64,000 nucleotides of DNA. Origin: an uncultured Roseibium sp. GTDB taxonomy: Bacteria; Pseudomonadota; Alphaproteobacteria; Rhizobiales; Stappiaceae. The notes under the pieces were generated by a model that saw only the letters and a program-made list of their open reading frames with translations, made no database searches and was not told where the DNA came from. Shown here in pieces: positions 52,989 to 62,686 of this stretch. The first letter of the stretch is position 1, and every line of letters begins with the position of its first letter. Made by a program: the position numbers and the translations under genes. Location: the NCBI RefSeq assembly GCF_947499295.1, contig NZ_CANMNP010000002.1:186001-250000 (forward strand), given 5' to 3'.

Positions 52989-53025
52989 AAGGAGATCGCA
53001 TCACCCGGATGCGGTCTCCTTTTTT
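52989..53025. terminator. Rho-independent terminator overlapping the end of the antiporter gene
   Basis: A 14-bp stem with one G-U pair, arms at 52989-53002 and 53008-53021, 5-base loop, then T6 on the plus strand. It ends the MscS transcript; its sequence contains the stop codon and last codons of the convergent antiporter gene, an economical overlap. Confidence 0.9.
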
Positions 53026-55844
53026 AGTGTCTGATCTGATGTTTCAGGCTCTGAGGTTTTGGAAAGTTCCTCAGCATTGGCGGTCTTTTCTGGCGAAGGT
53101 TCGATAGACGGCTGTCTGGCGGCCGTAGCGTCATTTGCAGGCTCCGGTGCGGCACTTCCTGCTTCGGCCAATTCAGGGTTGGCATCACCGGCTACAATAT
53201 CGACTTTGTCGATATGGTCTGCTTCCGGCTTTGCCAATTCCGAAGGTTCTGGCGTTGCGACTTGCGCGTCATCTTCCTGTGGCGTGTCCGGGTCTTTTTT
53301 GGTGAAGACCGGAAACACCGGATCCTCAACGTCGTGCTCAGGCTCGTCGACGTTCATGAGTTGACGTTCCTGCGCCAGGCCGACCACGTGATCGCGCAGA
53401 TCCGGGTGCTGCTCCATCAATGCCTTGAAATCATGGGCTTTGAGGTAAAGGAGCTGACAATAGCCAAGGGCAAAAACATCCGCGCTGCGACGACCGCCGG
53501 TCATGAGCGCAATTTCACCGAAAACATCGCCACGTCCCAGGCGCACATTATGTGTCGGCGCGCGCACTTCCACGGCACCTGATGCGATGAAGTAGGCGGC
53601 GTCACCTCGGTCACCCTTTCGGATCAGTCTTTCTCCGGGCGTTGCAAATTGCGGCCGCATCATGCGCCGGATCGCCTTTTGCTGCTTGCGTGGAAGATCT
53701 GCGAACAGCGGATGAGCGCTGACCAGTTCCCGGGTTTTCAGCCCGAGGTCGAGTTTCGGTCGCGTGTGGCTGGATCGGCGGGACCGTTCAACATCACGGA
53801 GCAGGTTCCGATGAAGCTCTGTGCCGATCAGCATCTGGTCCCGGGCATTATCGAGTGCCGTTTCTTCCAGACGCACACCGGCCTTGCGCAGGAACTGATC
53901 CTCCAGGGCGTCTGCATAGTCCGGGTATTGAAGACGCAGGGCATCGATTGCCTGCATGGTCTCGTCCTGGCGAATGGCCAGTGTGTCCTGCAAAATATCC
54001 GCGACACGTTCGCCGAGCAGCGGTCTGATATGCAGATTGTTGAAGTCGATCAAGTCGTCAGCAAGGATACGGTACACCAGCAAAAACTCGAACCGGTCGG
54101 CAAGCCGGTTTGCCAAGGGTCTTGCAATGCGCAGACGCCGTTGAAGCATCTGTGCAAGTCGAAATCCGAGGCCGAATTTCAGCGGCTTACGAACTGCTTT
54201 GTTATATCCCGAGCGACCGTCGCTTCGGGTAAGGTCGCCAACGCGTCCGGTCAATGTCAGAAAGCGCGAAACTGAACGGCCTGAAATCGTCTTTTCATGA
54301 AAATGCTGAAGAACAAGTTGCTGTTCGCGATCTGCCAAAGCGATCAGCCCGATACGCACGCGATCCCAGTCGCTGAGTTCTTCCAGCTTGTTGGTCTCGG
54401 CTGCCGCAGCCGCAGCACGCTCCTCATAGTCCTGAAGGACCTTTTTGGTGACACGCGGTTCGATGTGATAGTTCTCTGCCGCTTCTTCGATTTCCTGACG
54501 CACATCAGATAGCGACAACGCCAGAAACTGTGTTCTGACCGCTTCATCGAGCGCATTCAATTTGTTGAGGCCGAGCAGGCGGATCAAAGGTTTCAAGCTG
54601 GTGCCATAGACCAGCAGTGTGAAAAGAACAAAGCCGGTCGCCAGCTTCGTTATGAATGTCGAGACCTCCTCACCCAGCCCGGTATGTTCGGAGACACTGA
54701 GTGCGAGCGTCAATGTGACTGCGCCGCGCATGCCTCCCCAGAGCATCACCGTCTTGTAACGATTGTTCACCGATTGCCCGGCTCGCAGTTTGCTCAAGAC
54801 CGGTAACAGTCCGAAGATCACCACTGCACGTGCGGCAAATGCAGCAAGCACGACCACCACCAGAAGCAGGATATCGATGGGTGTGAAGCCTTCGACAAAT
54901 CGCGGGATCAGAATTGCGGACAGCAGGAAGATGAGGGACGCAGCCCAGAACGCAATCTGTTCCCAGACCGAATGCAGGAACCGCCAGTTGGCAGGCTGTA
55001 TGCGGGCAGGGCCATAGAGATTGAAGACTGTTCCTGCACAGACAACAGCAACAACTGCGGAAACATCTGCGAACTGGTCGCTGAGGACATAGGTCCCATA
55101 AGGCAGAGCAAGGCTGAGTGTTACCTGCGCCAGAGGAAGGTCACGCATAAGCGGCAGCAAGGAGACCGCTATTCGTGCGAGTACAGTGCCGACGACAATG
55201 CCGCCAATGAAAGACCTGACAAAGGCCACAAGCGCCTCGTTTGCCGACATGGACTGATTGCCGGTGAGAATGTCCAGAATGATGACGAAGATAACGATCG
55301 CGGCAGCATCGTTAAGCAGGCTTTCGCCCTCAACAATCCTGCCGAGTCTGGGCGGCGCGCCGATATCCCTGAAAATGGCGACGACCGCGACCGGGTCTGT
55401 CGTTGCAACGATCGCTCCAAGCAACAGGCAGGCGAGCAGGGAGATGCCGGCAATATTGGCGAGGCTGGTCAGTGGATAAAGCGCGAAACCTATAAAGGCC
55501 GTTGCCACGAAAACCGCGACGACTGCCATGACCAGTATGGGGCCGATATCTTCGAACATGCGCCGCACGTCCAGCGTCAGCGCCGTCTGAAATAGCAAAA
55601 TAGGCAGGAAAATATAGAGAATCATCTCCGAGTTCAGCGGAGGATCTACGAAGACTGCCGCGATTTCGTTGAGTGCATCCGTATGGGCCGTATAAAGCAG
55701 ATAGGTAGCGAGAATACCAATCAGCGTTCCGACCATGGCCAGAAGAACACTGGGCGCAAGTCCAAGGCGTCGTGCGATCGGCTGAAGCACGGAAATCGTA
55801 ATCAATAGCAGCGCGAAGACGCCTGTAATCAGTGGGGTATCCAT
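53001..55844 (-). CDS. Na+/H+ antiporter (CPA1/NhaP-type) with C-terminal cyclic-nucleotide-binding domain
   Basis: 947 residues, far longer than simple NhaP. About 12 membrane helices (1-420) carry GAIVATTDPVAVVAIFRDIG and EGESLLNDAAAIVIFVII, the family's ion-binding Asp pair. There is then a long cytoplasmic helical part (about 430-690), a cNMP-binding domain (about 695-830) with LGRGDVFGEIALMTGGRRSA, which fits the phosphate-binding cassette, and an acidic low-complexity tail. The architecture is that of the plant SOS1 and sperm NHE exchangers, present in some bacteria. It exchanges Na+ (or K+) for H+ in the inner membrane. Gating by cAMP or cGMP is inferred from the domain. Confidence 0.92.
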   Translation of the reverse strand: MDTPLITGVFALLLITISVLQPIARRLGLAPSVLLAMVGTLIGILATYLLYTAHTDALNEIAAVFVDPPLNSEMILYIFLPILLFQTALTLDVRRMFEDIGPILVMAVVAVFVATAFIGFALYPLTSLANIAGISLLACLLLGAIVATTDPVAVVAIFRDIGAPPRLGRIVEGESLLNDAAAIVIFVIILDILTGNQSMSANEALVAFVRSFIGGIVVGTVLARIAVSLLPLMRDLPLAQVTLSLALPYGTYVLSDQFADVSAVVAVVCAGTVFNLYGPARIQPANWRFLHSVWEQIAFWAASLIFLLSAILIPRFVEGFTPIDILLLVVVVLAAFAARAVVIFGLLPVLSKLRAGQSVNNRYKTVMLWGGMRGAVTLTLALSVSEHTGLGEEVSTFITKLATGFVLFTLLVYGTSLKPLIRLLGLNKLNALDEAVRTQFLALSLSDVRQEIEEAAENYHIEPRVTKKVLQDYEERAAAAAAETNKLEELSDWDRVRIGLIALADREQQLVLQHFHEKTISGRSVSRFLTLTGRVGDLTRSDGRSGYNKAVRKPLKFGLGFRLAQMLQRRLRIARPLANRLADRFEFLLVYRILADDLIDFNNLHIRPLLGERVADILQDTLAIRQDETMQAIDALRLQYPDYADALEDQFLRKAGVRLEETALDNARDQMLIGTELHRNLLRDVERSRRSSHTRPKLDLGLKTRELVSAHPLFADLPRKQQKAIRRMMRPQFATPGERLIRKGDRGDAAYFIASGAVEVRAPTHNVRLGRGDVFGEIALMTGGRRSADVFALGYCQLLYLKAHDFKALMEQHPDLRDHVVGLAQERQLMNVDEPEHDVEDPVFPVFTKKDPDTPQEDDAQVATPEPSELAKPEADHIDKVDIVAGDANPELAEAGSAAPEPANDATAARQPSIEPSPEKTANAEELSKTSEPETSDQTLKKETASG

Positions 55845-55910
55845 TACGGCAATGTGCCCCGCGAATGCGGCAATTTCAAATAACCGGTCGAATTAATTTA
55901 TGAATTTCAG

Positions 55911-56840
55911 TTAAGGCGACGCGGCGCTGGCGGCTTTTCGCTCCGAAAGCCAGATGCCACCGAGGACAAACACCAGTGCGAGGCCGTGATGCCATTTGAA
56001 GGGTTCGTTCAGGATCGACACTGCCAATACGGCGGCAAAAATCGGGACCAGGTTGATAAAGACCCCGGCCCGAGCCGGACCGATCAGCTCCACACCGCGC
56101 ATGAAGAAGATCTGCGACAGGCAAGAGGGAAAGACGGCAATGTATAGCACCACCAGCCATCCCTTGGCGGTGGGCCACTGCACCGTGCCTGCACTGATTT
56201 CGTAAAGGAGGCCCGGGATTGAGGTGGCAACGGCAATGCCGGACAGAATTGCAAAGAACACCAGTCCGGAAACCTGCGGCCTGTTTCGGAGAGCCAGGGT
56301 GTAACCGGAGTAAAGAACACAAGCGATAAACATGACGCCGTCACCGGGATTGACGGCGAGTGCAAGCAGTGTCTCCAGTTTGCCCTGCGCGGCGATCAAG
56401 GTGACGCCGGCCAAGGTCAACAGGATGCCGCACACCTGCAAAACCCGAACCTTTGCTCCAAAAGCAATCACGGAACCGATCAGAACCAGAATGGGCATGG
56501 AACCCTGAATGATGCCGAGATTGACCGCTGTCGTTTGACCGGCAGCGATATAGAACAGCGAATTGAAGGCCACAAACCCGAGAGCTGCCATGAGCACCAT
56601 GCGCGGAAAGAAAAATGGTTTGATGACCGGCCAGTCTGCCCGGATGCGCGGCCACAGCAGCGGCAACATGATGGACGCGACAATCACCCAACGCAGGAAG
56701 ACAACCGCCATGGGAGAAACTTCACCGACTGCCAGACGGCCGGCGACCGTGTTTCCACCCCAGAACAGTGTGGTCAGGCCGAGCATGACGATGGCATTGC
56801 CGAAGGTCAGGTCGCCAAATCGTTTTGCGAGAGCGCGCAT
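55911..56840 (-). CDS. EamA/DMT family transporter
   Basis: 309 residues, ten membrane helices in two EamA repeats. The first has TTLFWGGNTVAGRLAVGEVS; the second begins GDGVMFIACVLYSGYTLAL with SQIFFMRGVELIGPARAGVF and FINLVPIFAAVLAVSILNEP. The DMT group moves amino acids, nucleobases, sugars or drugs; the substrate is unknown. AGGACCTC precedes ATG 56840. It is divergent from malate synthase, with about 220 bases between. Confidence 0.9.
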   Translation of the reverse strand: MRALAKRFGDLTFGNAIVMLGLTTLFWGGNTVAGRLAVGEVSPMAVVFLRWVIVASIMLPLLWPRIRADWPVIKPFFFPRMVLMAALGFVAFNSLFYIAAGQTTAVNLGIIQGSMPILVLIGSVIAFGAKVRVLQVCGILLTLAGVTLIAAQGKLETLLALAVNPGDGVMFIACVLYSGYTLALRNRPQVSGLVFFAILSGIAVATSIPGLLYEISAGTVQWPTAKGWLVVLYIAVFPSCLSQIFFMRGVELIGPARAGVFINLVPIFAAVLAVSILNEPFKWHHGLALVFVLGGIWLSERKAASAASP

Positions 56841-57063
56841 GAGGTCCTGTGAGGAGTGAGCGGGAGAACGAGAGGTAGCGGATCAAAGGACATTGCGAAA
56901 GCACAATATCTTCGAATGCAGTTCTATATTCTCGGAGATAATGAAAATGATTGTTTCTAAAAAAGAAAAAGTGATGCTTGGAGGACGGCAATTGACGATC
57001 GGGGCCTTTGACCCCAAAACACTGGGTAAAGCAAAACACGCATGTTCTGAGCGGAGAATACGA

Positions 57064-59223
57064 ATGACAGGCCGGATCGACGTCCACGGGTTGCAAGTTG
57101 CCCAGGTTCTATATGACTTTGTCAATGAGAAAGCCCTGCCGGAAAGTGGTGTCGAACAGGAGCATTTCTGGAAAGGTCTGTCTGCACTGATCCATGATCT
57201 GGCGCCAAAGAACAAGGCACTGCTCGCGCGGCGCGACGAACTGCAGGCAAGGGTTGATGGCTGGCACAAGGCCAATTCCGGAACTCCGGATATGCCCGCA
57301 TATAAAGCGTTCCTGAGTGAAACCGGATACCTGGTGCCGGAAGGGCCGGATTTTGAAGTCGGTACGCAGAATGTCGATCCGGAGATTGGTGAAGTTGCCG
57401 GACCCCAGCTCGTGGTTCCGGTCATGAATGCGCGCTATGCGCTCAATGCCGCCAACGCGCGCTGGGGGTCGCTCTATGATGCACTCTATGGCACCGATGC
57501 CATGGGGTCGCGCCCGCAACCGGGCGGCTTTGATGCCGCGCGCGGCGCAGAAGTCATTGCATATGCGCGCCGTGTGCTGGACGAGACCGCACCGCTTCTC
57601 GCTGGAAGCTGGTCGGATATCACAGGCCTTGCAGTGAAAGACGAAAATCTGTTGATCTCGGTCGACGGCGGTTCTACCTGCCTTGCAGACAGGTCCCAGT
57701 TTGCCGGCTTCGCCGGCGACCCTGCGGACCCCTACAAGGTTCTGCTGGTAAAGAACGGTCTTCACCTGGAAATCAATGTCGACAGTCAGCATCCGATCGG
57801 CAAAACCGACAAGGCGCGCATTTCGGATATTGTCCTGGAATCCGCAATGTCGACGATCATGGATTGCGAAGATTCTGTCGCTGCCGTTGACGCCGAGGAC
57901 AAGGTTGTCGTTTACACCAACTGGCTTGGACTGATGAAGGGGGACCTTCAGGAGACCTTTGAAAAAGGCGGTGAAACGGTGACGAGGCGCTTGCATGGCG
58001 ACCGGAATTATTCGGCACCGGATGGCAGCGCACTAAAGCTTCATGGTCGTTCCCTGCTGCTGATACGCAATGTCGGTCACTTGATGACGATTGATGCCGT
58101 TCTCGATGAGCATGGAAACGAAGTGCCTGAGGGTCTGCTCGACGCCATGATCACGTCGCTGATTGCACTTCATGACATTGGCCCCAACGGCGGCGGCACC
58201 AATAGCCGCACCGGCTCTGTCTATATCGTGAAGCCAAAGATGCACGGCCCAGAAGAAGTGGCTTTCGCGTCGCAGATATTCAGCCGGGTGGAAGACGCAC
58301 TCGGGCTTGAGCGAAACACGCTCAAGATGGGCATCATGGACGAAGAGCGGCGCACGACAGTAAACCTGAAGGAATGCATCCGACAGGCGAAGGACCGGGT
58401 CTTTTTCATCAACACAGGTTTCCTGGATCGCACCGGCGATGAAATGCACACCTCCATGGAAGCCGGTCCAATGATCCGCAAGGGTGACATGAAAGCTGCC
58501 ACCTGGATTGCGGCCTATGAAAACAACAATGTTGATGTCGGGCTCGCCTGCGGATTGCCGGGGCACGCACAAATAGGCAAGGGCATGTGGGCCATGCCTG
58601 ATCTGATGCACGCGATGCTGGAGCAAAAGGTCGGGCACCCGATGTCAGGTGCGAACACGGCCTGGGTTCCCTCGCCAACGGCGGCAACCCTGCATGCCAT
58701 GCACTATTACAAGATTGCCGTTCAGGATAGACAACAGGAATTGAAGTCACGGCACGCGGCCAAGCTGGAAGACATTCTGTCTATTCCCGTCGCTGAGAGG
58801 CCCAACTGGGCGCCGGACGACATTCAGGCTGAACTCGACAACAACGCGCAAGGCATTCTTGGCTACGTCGTCCGCTGGGTAGAGCAGGGCGTTGGCTGTT
58901 CCAAGGTGCCGGACATCAACGATGTCGGCCTCATGGAAGATCGCGCAACTTTGCGCATTTCCTCCCAGCATATCGCCAACTGGCTGCATCATGGCGTTGC
59001 CAGCAAGGAACAGGTTCTGGAGACCATGCGGCGCATGGCAGCCGTCGTGGATGGTCAAAATGCCGGCGACCCGCTCTATCGTCCGATGTCTGCTGATTAT
59101 GACGGCTCGGTCGCCTTCCAGGCAGCGTGTGAGCTGGTCTTTGAAGGCACCAAGCAGCCCAACGGCTACACAGAGCCGGTTCTTCATCGCCGTCGGCTTG
59201 AGTTCAAGGCCAAGACAGCCTGA
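57064..59223 (+). CDS. glcB: Malate synthase G
   Basis: 719 residues from ATG 57064, behind GGAGAATACG; the frame is open further upstream but that part is not MSG-like. Family blocks are [20 protein letters not shown], the catalytic strand [58 protein letters not shown] and the C-terminal [14 protein letters not shown]. It condenses glyoxylate and acetyl-CoA to malate in the glyoxylate shunt, a partner for isocitrate lyase (not in the window). The gene is solitary. The acetyl-CoA made by the acyl-CoA genes 10 kb upstream would feed it. Confidence 0.96.
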   Translation: MTGRIDVHGLQVAQVLYDFVNEKALPESGVEQEHFWKGLSALIHDLAPKNKALLARRDELQARVDGWHKANSGTPDMPAYKAFLSETGYLVPEGPDFEVGTQNVDPEIGEVAGPQLVVPVMNARYALNAANARWGSLYDALYGTDAMGSRPQPGGFDAARGAEVIAYARRVLDETAPLLAGSWSDITGLAVKDENLLISVDGGSTCLADRSQFAGFAGDPADPYKVLLVKNGLHLEINVDSQHPIGKTDKARISDIVLESAMSTIMDCEDSVAAVDAEDKVVVYTNWLGLMKGDLQETFEKGGETVTRRLHGDRNYSAPDGSALKLHGRSLLLIRNVGHLMTIDAVLDEHGNEVPEGLLDAMITSLIALHDIGPNGGGTNSRTGSVYIVKPKMHGPEEVAFASQIFSRVEDALGLERNTLKMGIMDEERRTTVNLKECIRQAKDRVFFINTGFLDRTGDEMHTSMEAGPMIRKGDMKAATWIAAYENNNVDVGLACGLPGHAQIGKGMWAMPDLMHAMLEQKVGHPMSGANTAWVPSPTAATLHAMHYYKIAVQDRQQELKSRHAAKLEDILSIPVAERPNWAPDDIQAELDNNAQGILGYVVRWVEQGVGCSKVPDINDVGLMEDRATLRISSQHIANWLHHGVASKEQVLETMRRMAAVVDGQNAGDPLYRPMSADYDGSVAFQAACELVFEGTKQPNGYTEPVLHRRRLEFKAKTA

Positions 59224-59423
59224 CACGCGATCATCGTCCAATGCGAGCAGTTTGCGCGCGGCCAGCCGATGAGGCAGGGGCTGCGCGCAGGATATTATGT
59301 GCCGACGGGAGAAAGCACTCCCGGAGGTACGCTTTGCTTCTCGAAGTTCCACATTCTCGGCGATTGATCCAAACGCAAACATGCACCATTCATCAGATCA
59401 AAGCGGCAAAGACAAGTGTCGTT

Positions 59424-60071
59424 CTAGCTGTCAGGTATTGAGCTGGTTTCGGGCTCAAAGCCTGCCGCCAAAACAGCCAATGTCGGGCGAGGCGTAAGGA
59501 CCGTAACCTGCAGGCTGTCAAAGGGGCTCTGAACTGCCGTGCCATACGAGCCGGATTCAAATGGATAAAGCGAACGTTTAAGCACCAGGTGCGGGCGATC
59601 CCGATAAAGAACAAATGCGTGATCTGGAACGTCACGCAGCAAGGCCTCATGACGGACCTGGGTGCGCATGCGTGTTACTCTGGCAGAATGCAACGCGGTG
59701 TCGATTTCCTTGTGACCAGACGCGCCTCCATGCGCCTTGAACCAGGCCTTGACCCATGCGCGGTAGGCTTTCGGCCTGCAATAGGCGCAGGGCCGGTGAC
59801 CCGCGGCAAGCGCAATCGCTTCGTCAAAGAAAAACAACGGTGTCCATCCGCGTGCTGGTCTTGGCCCGTGATAGCGTCCGCGCGGATGAACGAGATTGCA
59901 AATGATCCAATGCTTGTGTTTCCAGCGACTTGTGCCCAACCGGCCTTGCGCATCGAGATCAAGAATGCCGCGATTGCCGGTGAATGTCCCCCGGAAGGAA
60001 GTTGAAACGATTTCTCCTGTCGGCAAGACTCGATTTTGCAGCGGTGCGTGTGTCACTAGTGTTTGGCCCAT
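59424..60071 (-). CDS. Conserved protein with an Ada-like CxxC motif
   Basis: 215 residues if started at MGQTLVTHAPLQNRVLPTGE (60071); the frame is open 40 residues further. No signal peptide. The block FFFDEAIALAAGHRPCAYCR followed by P-K-A-Y recalls the second half of the Ada N-terminal zinc domain (AEALAAGFRPCKRC-type), where Cys bind zinc and one accepts a methyl group. Similar sequences occur in actinobacteria as unnamed proteins with FLDEATALAAGHRPCA. The remainder, including TFTGNRGILD, WKHKHWIICNLVHPRGRYHG and AFVLYRDRPHLVL, has no recognised fold. Function unknown; metal binding is an inference. Confidence 0.7.
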   Translation of the reverse strand: MGQTLVTHAPLQNRVLPTGEIVSTSFRGTFTGNRGILDLDAQGRLGTSRWKHKHWIICNLVHPRGRYHGPRPARGWTPLFFFDEAIALAAGHRPCAYCRPKAYRAWVKAWFKAHGGASGHKEIDTALHSARVTRMRTQVRHEALLRDVPDHAFVLYRDRPHLVLKRSLYPFESGSYGTAVQSPFDSLQVTVLTPRPTLAVLAAGFEPETSSIPDS

Positions 60072-60232
60072 GATTGAAAGACGAGGGTGAAGACGGTGCC
60101 CGTCCCGGTAGGGTCGGTGTATTTTCCGCAAGTCTGGCACATACCGGAACATTGTCCTGAGCAGGATCAAATTACCAGAGAAGAGGTACATCCCCCTTCA
60201 ACCGGTCCTTTGAATTCCAACTGGATTTGGTT

Positions 60233-60257
60233 GGACTTGACAAACGGACAAGTGTCC
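60233..60257. promoter_or_regulatory. Candidate TetR operator: ACTTG...CAAGT dyad
   Basis: A 5-bp dyad (ACTTG, 9-base spacer, CAAGT) extended by GGAC/GTCC-type bases lies 20 bases upstream of the TetR gene, in the region shared with the divergent CxxC protein. Imperfect and short; weak evidence. Confidence 0.3.
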
Positions 60258-60276
60258 ACTTAAGTAAGAGAAACAG

Positions 60277-60837
60277 ATGACCCGAAGCGACGCGCAGGAA
60301 AACCGAGGCACAATACTTCAGGCATTTGCCAGTCTCTTGCGGCCGGGAAATGCCAAGCTTCCAACAATGTCGGACGTGGTCCGGCAAAGTGGTTTGGGAA
60401 GAGGGACTGTCTATCGCCACTTTCCGGAAATCGGGGATTTGATCTTTGCTCATTTGGACGAGGGATATCGCGCCGTTTGCTCAAGTTATGAACCGGAATG
60501 GATCAAGGGAGATGCGAATGCAATTCGAGCGAAATGCGAAACGTTTCTTCTGAGTTACTACAAATTCAATCGCGACAATCACAGCATTCTGGCGACGTCC
60601 GAGTGTCTGATTTCTGAAGGCCGGCAGCTTGCCAAAACGGAACTTCGCAGAAAAATCTATGTGACGCTGACACGCATGTCGGAAACGCCAATGAAACCGA
60701 TTGAACTGAACAAATGGACGGATGTGGTCGCCTGCTGCGTCGAAACGGAACATATCGGCTCGAGTTCAATGCTGGAAGCGAGGCCGGACATTTCTGTCGG
60801 TATTGCAATGACACTTCTGGATGCCTGCCTGAAGTGA
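60277..60837 (+). CDS. TetR/AcrR family transcriptional regulator
   Basis: 186 residues. The HTH spans about 10-60: NRGTILQAFASLLRPG, then PTMSDVVRQSGLGRGTVYRH with FPEIGDLIFAHL. The C-terminal helical domain has TECLISEGRQLAKTELRRKI-type helices (beginning ATSECLIS) and no recognised ligand pattern. It is divergent from the CxxC protein gene (205 bases) and 80 bases upstream of the esterase-ABC group on the same strand. Either could be its target. Confidence 0.85.
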   Translation: MTRSDAQENRGTILQAFASLLRPGNAKLPTMSDVVRQSGLGRGTVYRHFPEIGDLIFAHLDEGYRAVCSSYEPEWIKGDANAIRAKCETFLLSYYKFNRDNHSILATSECLISEGRQLAKTELRRKIYVTLTRMSETPMKPIELNKWTDVVACCVETEHIGSSSMLEARPDISVGIAMTLLDACLK

Positions 60838-60917
60838 ACTGACGGCAATCTCCTGATTGATTTTTTGAAGCCTGGCTCTGTCGCCGGGACGGGGTTCTTT
60901 TGCCTGGAGGAGGCACA

Positions 60918-61736
60918 ATGAGAAGCTGGTATCCCATATTTTATGCAGCTTTTGTGCTGCTCCTGGGGGGCGCTGCCAATGCTTGCGGGAATGCAAGTGA
61001 TTGCAGGTTGGAAACAGGTACCTATCGCTACGAGGCACCTGACATCATCGGCTCCCAATTGCCTGTCGTGGTCTACTTTCATGGTTACGGCAGCTCGGCA
61101 GAGAACACGATTGAGGTGGATCGCAATCTTGTCAACGCTGCGTTGGAGCGTGGATATGTGTTTCTCGCGCTGAACGGAATGACCCGGAATTTTGAGGGAG
61201 CCAAGAATGGTTGGTCGGTGCGCGACGGGCAACACCCGTTGCGCAACCAAGCCGATTTTGCCAGAGCGGCGGTTCAAGATCTCGCCGGCGAATTGTCCCT
61301 GGATTTGAGTCGCGTCCTGCTTGCTGGATACTCAATGGGAGGTTCCGCCGTTCTGGATACAGCCTGCCATTCGCCACAAGGCTTTGCCGGATTTGTCGTT
61401 CTCAACGGCGCTATGTGGACGCCACTTCCAAAGACCTGCGTCGAACCCGTTCAACTTTTCCAGATCCATGCCTTCTCAGACACCGTTATGCCGCTTGAGG
61501 GTTTGAGTTACGGACCTGTCAGCACTGGTGACGTTTTCGCAGGGCTCAAGTTGGTGCGGGAAGTTGCGGTTGACAGCCATACGCCGGACGGGTTTGCCGT
61601 CTCGAATGAAATGAGTTGCCGTTTCTGGCAAGACAGCGCGGTTCGTTTCTGCCTGTATGATGGTGACCATACCTGGCCGACCGACTGGATGCAGAAGGCT
61701 CTCGATTGGTTTGAGCAACGGTCAGGCAAGCCGTGA
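60918..61736 (+). CDS. Exported esterase, polyhydroxybutyrate-depolymerase/LpqC-like
   Basis: 272 residues from ATG 60918, behind GGAGGAGGCACA. Signal peptide (FYAAFVLLLGGAANA-C), possibly a lipoprotein-like cleavage before Cys. An alpha/beta hydrolase with VVYFHGYGSSAENTIEVD (oxyanion region), nucleophile VLLAGYSMGGSAVLD (Ser), VLNGAMW, and the late His in LYDGDHTWPTDW. The Cys pairs DTACHS and KTCVEP may form disulfides. The family cleaves PHB oligomers, feruloyl esters or similar compounds. Its stop overlaps the start of the ABC permease gene (GTGA), so hydrolysis and uptake appear coupled. Confidence 0.86.
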   Translation: MRSWYPIFYAAFVLLLGGAANACGNASDCRLETGTYRYEAPDIIGSQLPVVVYFHGYGSSAENTIEVDRNLVNAALERGYVFLALNGMTRNFEGAKNGWSVRDGQHPLRNQADFARAAVQDLAGELSLDLSRVLLAGYSMGGSAVLDTACHSPQGFAGFVVLNGAMWTPLPKTCVEPVQLFQIHAFSDTVMPLEGLSYGPVSTGDVFAGLKLVREVAVDSHTPDGFAVSNEMSCRFWQDSAVRFCLYDGDHTWPTDWMQKALDWFEQRSGKP

Positions 61737-62683
61737 CAAATGTCTCAATGGCTGCTGGGCGCGCTGAACGTCAGACGGTTTTCCGTTCTTTTCCCTCCGT
61801 GCCACGAAATGTGAAAGCCTATTTTTTCCTGGCACCCGCGGTTATGGTTTTTTCCGTTCTTGTTCTTTATCCCATCGCGCATTCGATCTGGATTTCGTTC
61901 TTCGATATGACGGGAGCAGATCTGTTCAGCGCATCGAACAAAGCCGAGTGGGTGGGGTTAAGCAACTATCTGGAACTCCTTGAAGATCCCAGGTTCCATG
62001 TGTCTGTTCAAAACACGCTGCTCTGGTTTTGCCTCTTCATGTTGGCGTTGCCGGCAGGGCTAGGGATCGCTTTGCTTGTGAACCAGACCGCTCCAGGCGT
62101 TTGGCTCTACAGGTCGCTCTTTTTCTTTCCCTTTGTGATCTCTCAAGTCGTTGTCGGCCTGATTTTCACTTGGTTTTACGACCCCCGCTTTGGGCTGGTC
62201 GGCAAACTTTGGGACAGGATGGGGGCAACACCCCCTGCAATTCTGGGAGAGCCAGGTCTCGTCAATTTCGGCCTGATTGCAGCGGGCCTTTGGCCCCAGA
62301 CCGCATTTTGCGCCCTGATTTACCTGACAGGGCTCTGCAATCTGTCACAGGACCAGATCGAAGCGGCAAGACTAGACAATGCAAAGGGATGGAAACTGCT
62401 GCGTTATATCATCCTTCCGCAATTGCGTTCGGCGACGTTCATTGCCTTCCTTGTGACGGCTATTGGCGCACTGCGGTCATACGACCTCATTGTGATCATG
62501 ACAGACGGCGGGCCCTACGGCTCATCACGGGTGCTTTCCTATTTCATGTATGAGCAGGCCCTGTCTGAATACGGCACCCGTCAGGGATATGGAGCAGCCA
62601 TAGCCGTTGTGCTCTTCCTGCTGACCATGACCGTGCTCAGCATCTTCATCTGGCGAACGCTCAAGTCAGAGGCGGAAGACTAG
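61733..62683 (+). CDS. Sugar-type ABC transporter permease (MalF-like)
   Basis: 316 residues from GTG 61733, overlapping the esterase stop by four bases; ATG 61748 is an alternative. Six to seven membrane helices, with the family's EAA loop EAARLDNAKGWKLLRYIILP, and FLAPAVMVFSVLVLYPIAHS as the first helix. The binding-protein-dependent group 1 sugar importer permease pairs with the MalG-like partner that follows at 62687. Substrate cannot be read; the substrate-binding protein and ATPase are not in the window. Confidence 0.9.
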   Translation: MTNVSMAAGRAERQTVFRSFPSVPRNVKAYFFLAPAVMVFSVLVLYPIAHSIWISFFDMTGADLFSASNKAEWVGLSNYLELLEDPRFHVSVQNTLLWFCLFMLALPAGLGIALLVNQTAPGVWLYRSLFFFPFVISQVVVGLIFTWFYDPRFGLVGKLWDRMGATPPAILGEPGLVNFGLIAAGLWPQTAFCALIYLTGLCNLSQDQIEAARLDNAKGWKLLRYIILPQLRSATFIAFLVTAIGALRSYDLIVIMTDGGPYGSSRVLSYFMYEQALSEYGTRQGYGAAIAVVLFLLTMTVLSIFIWRTLKSEAED

Positions 62684-62686
62684 GCG

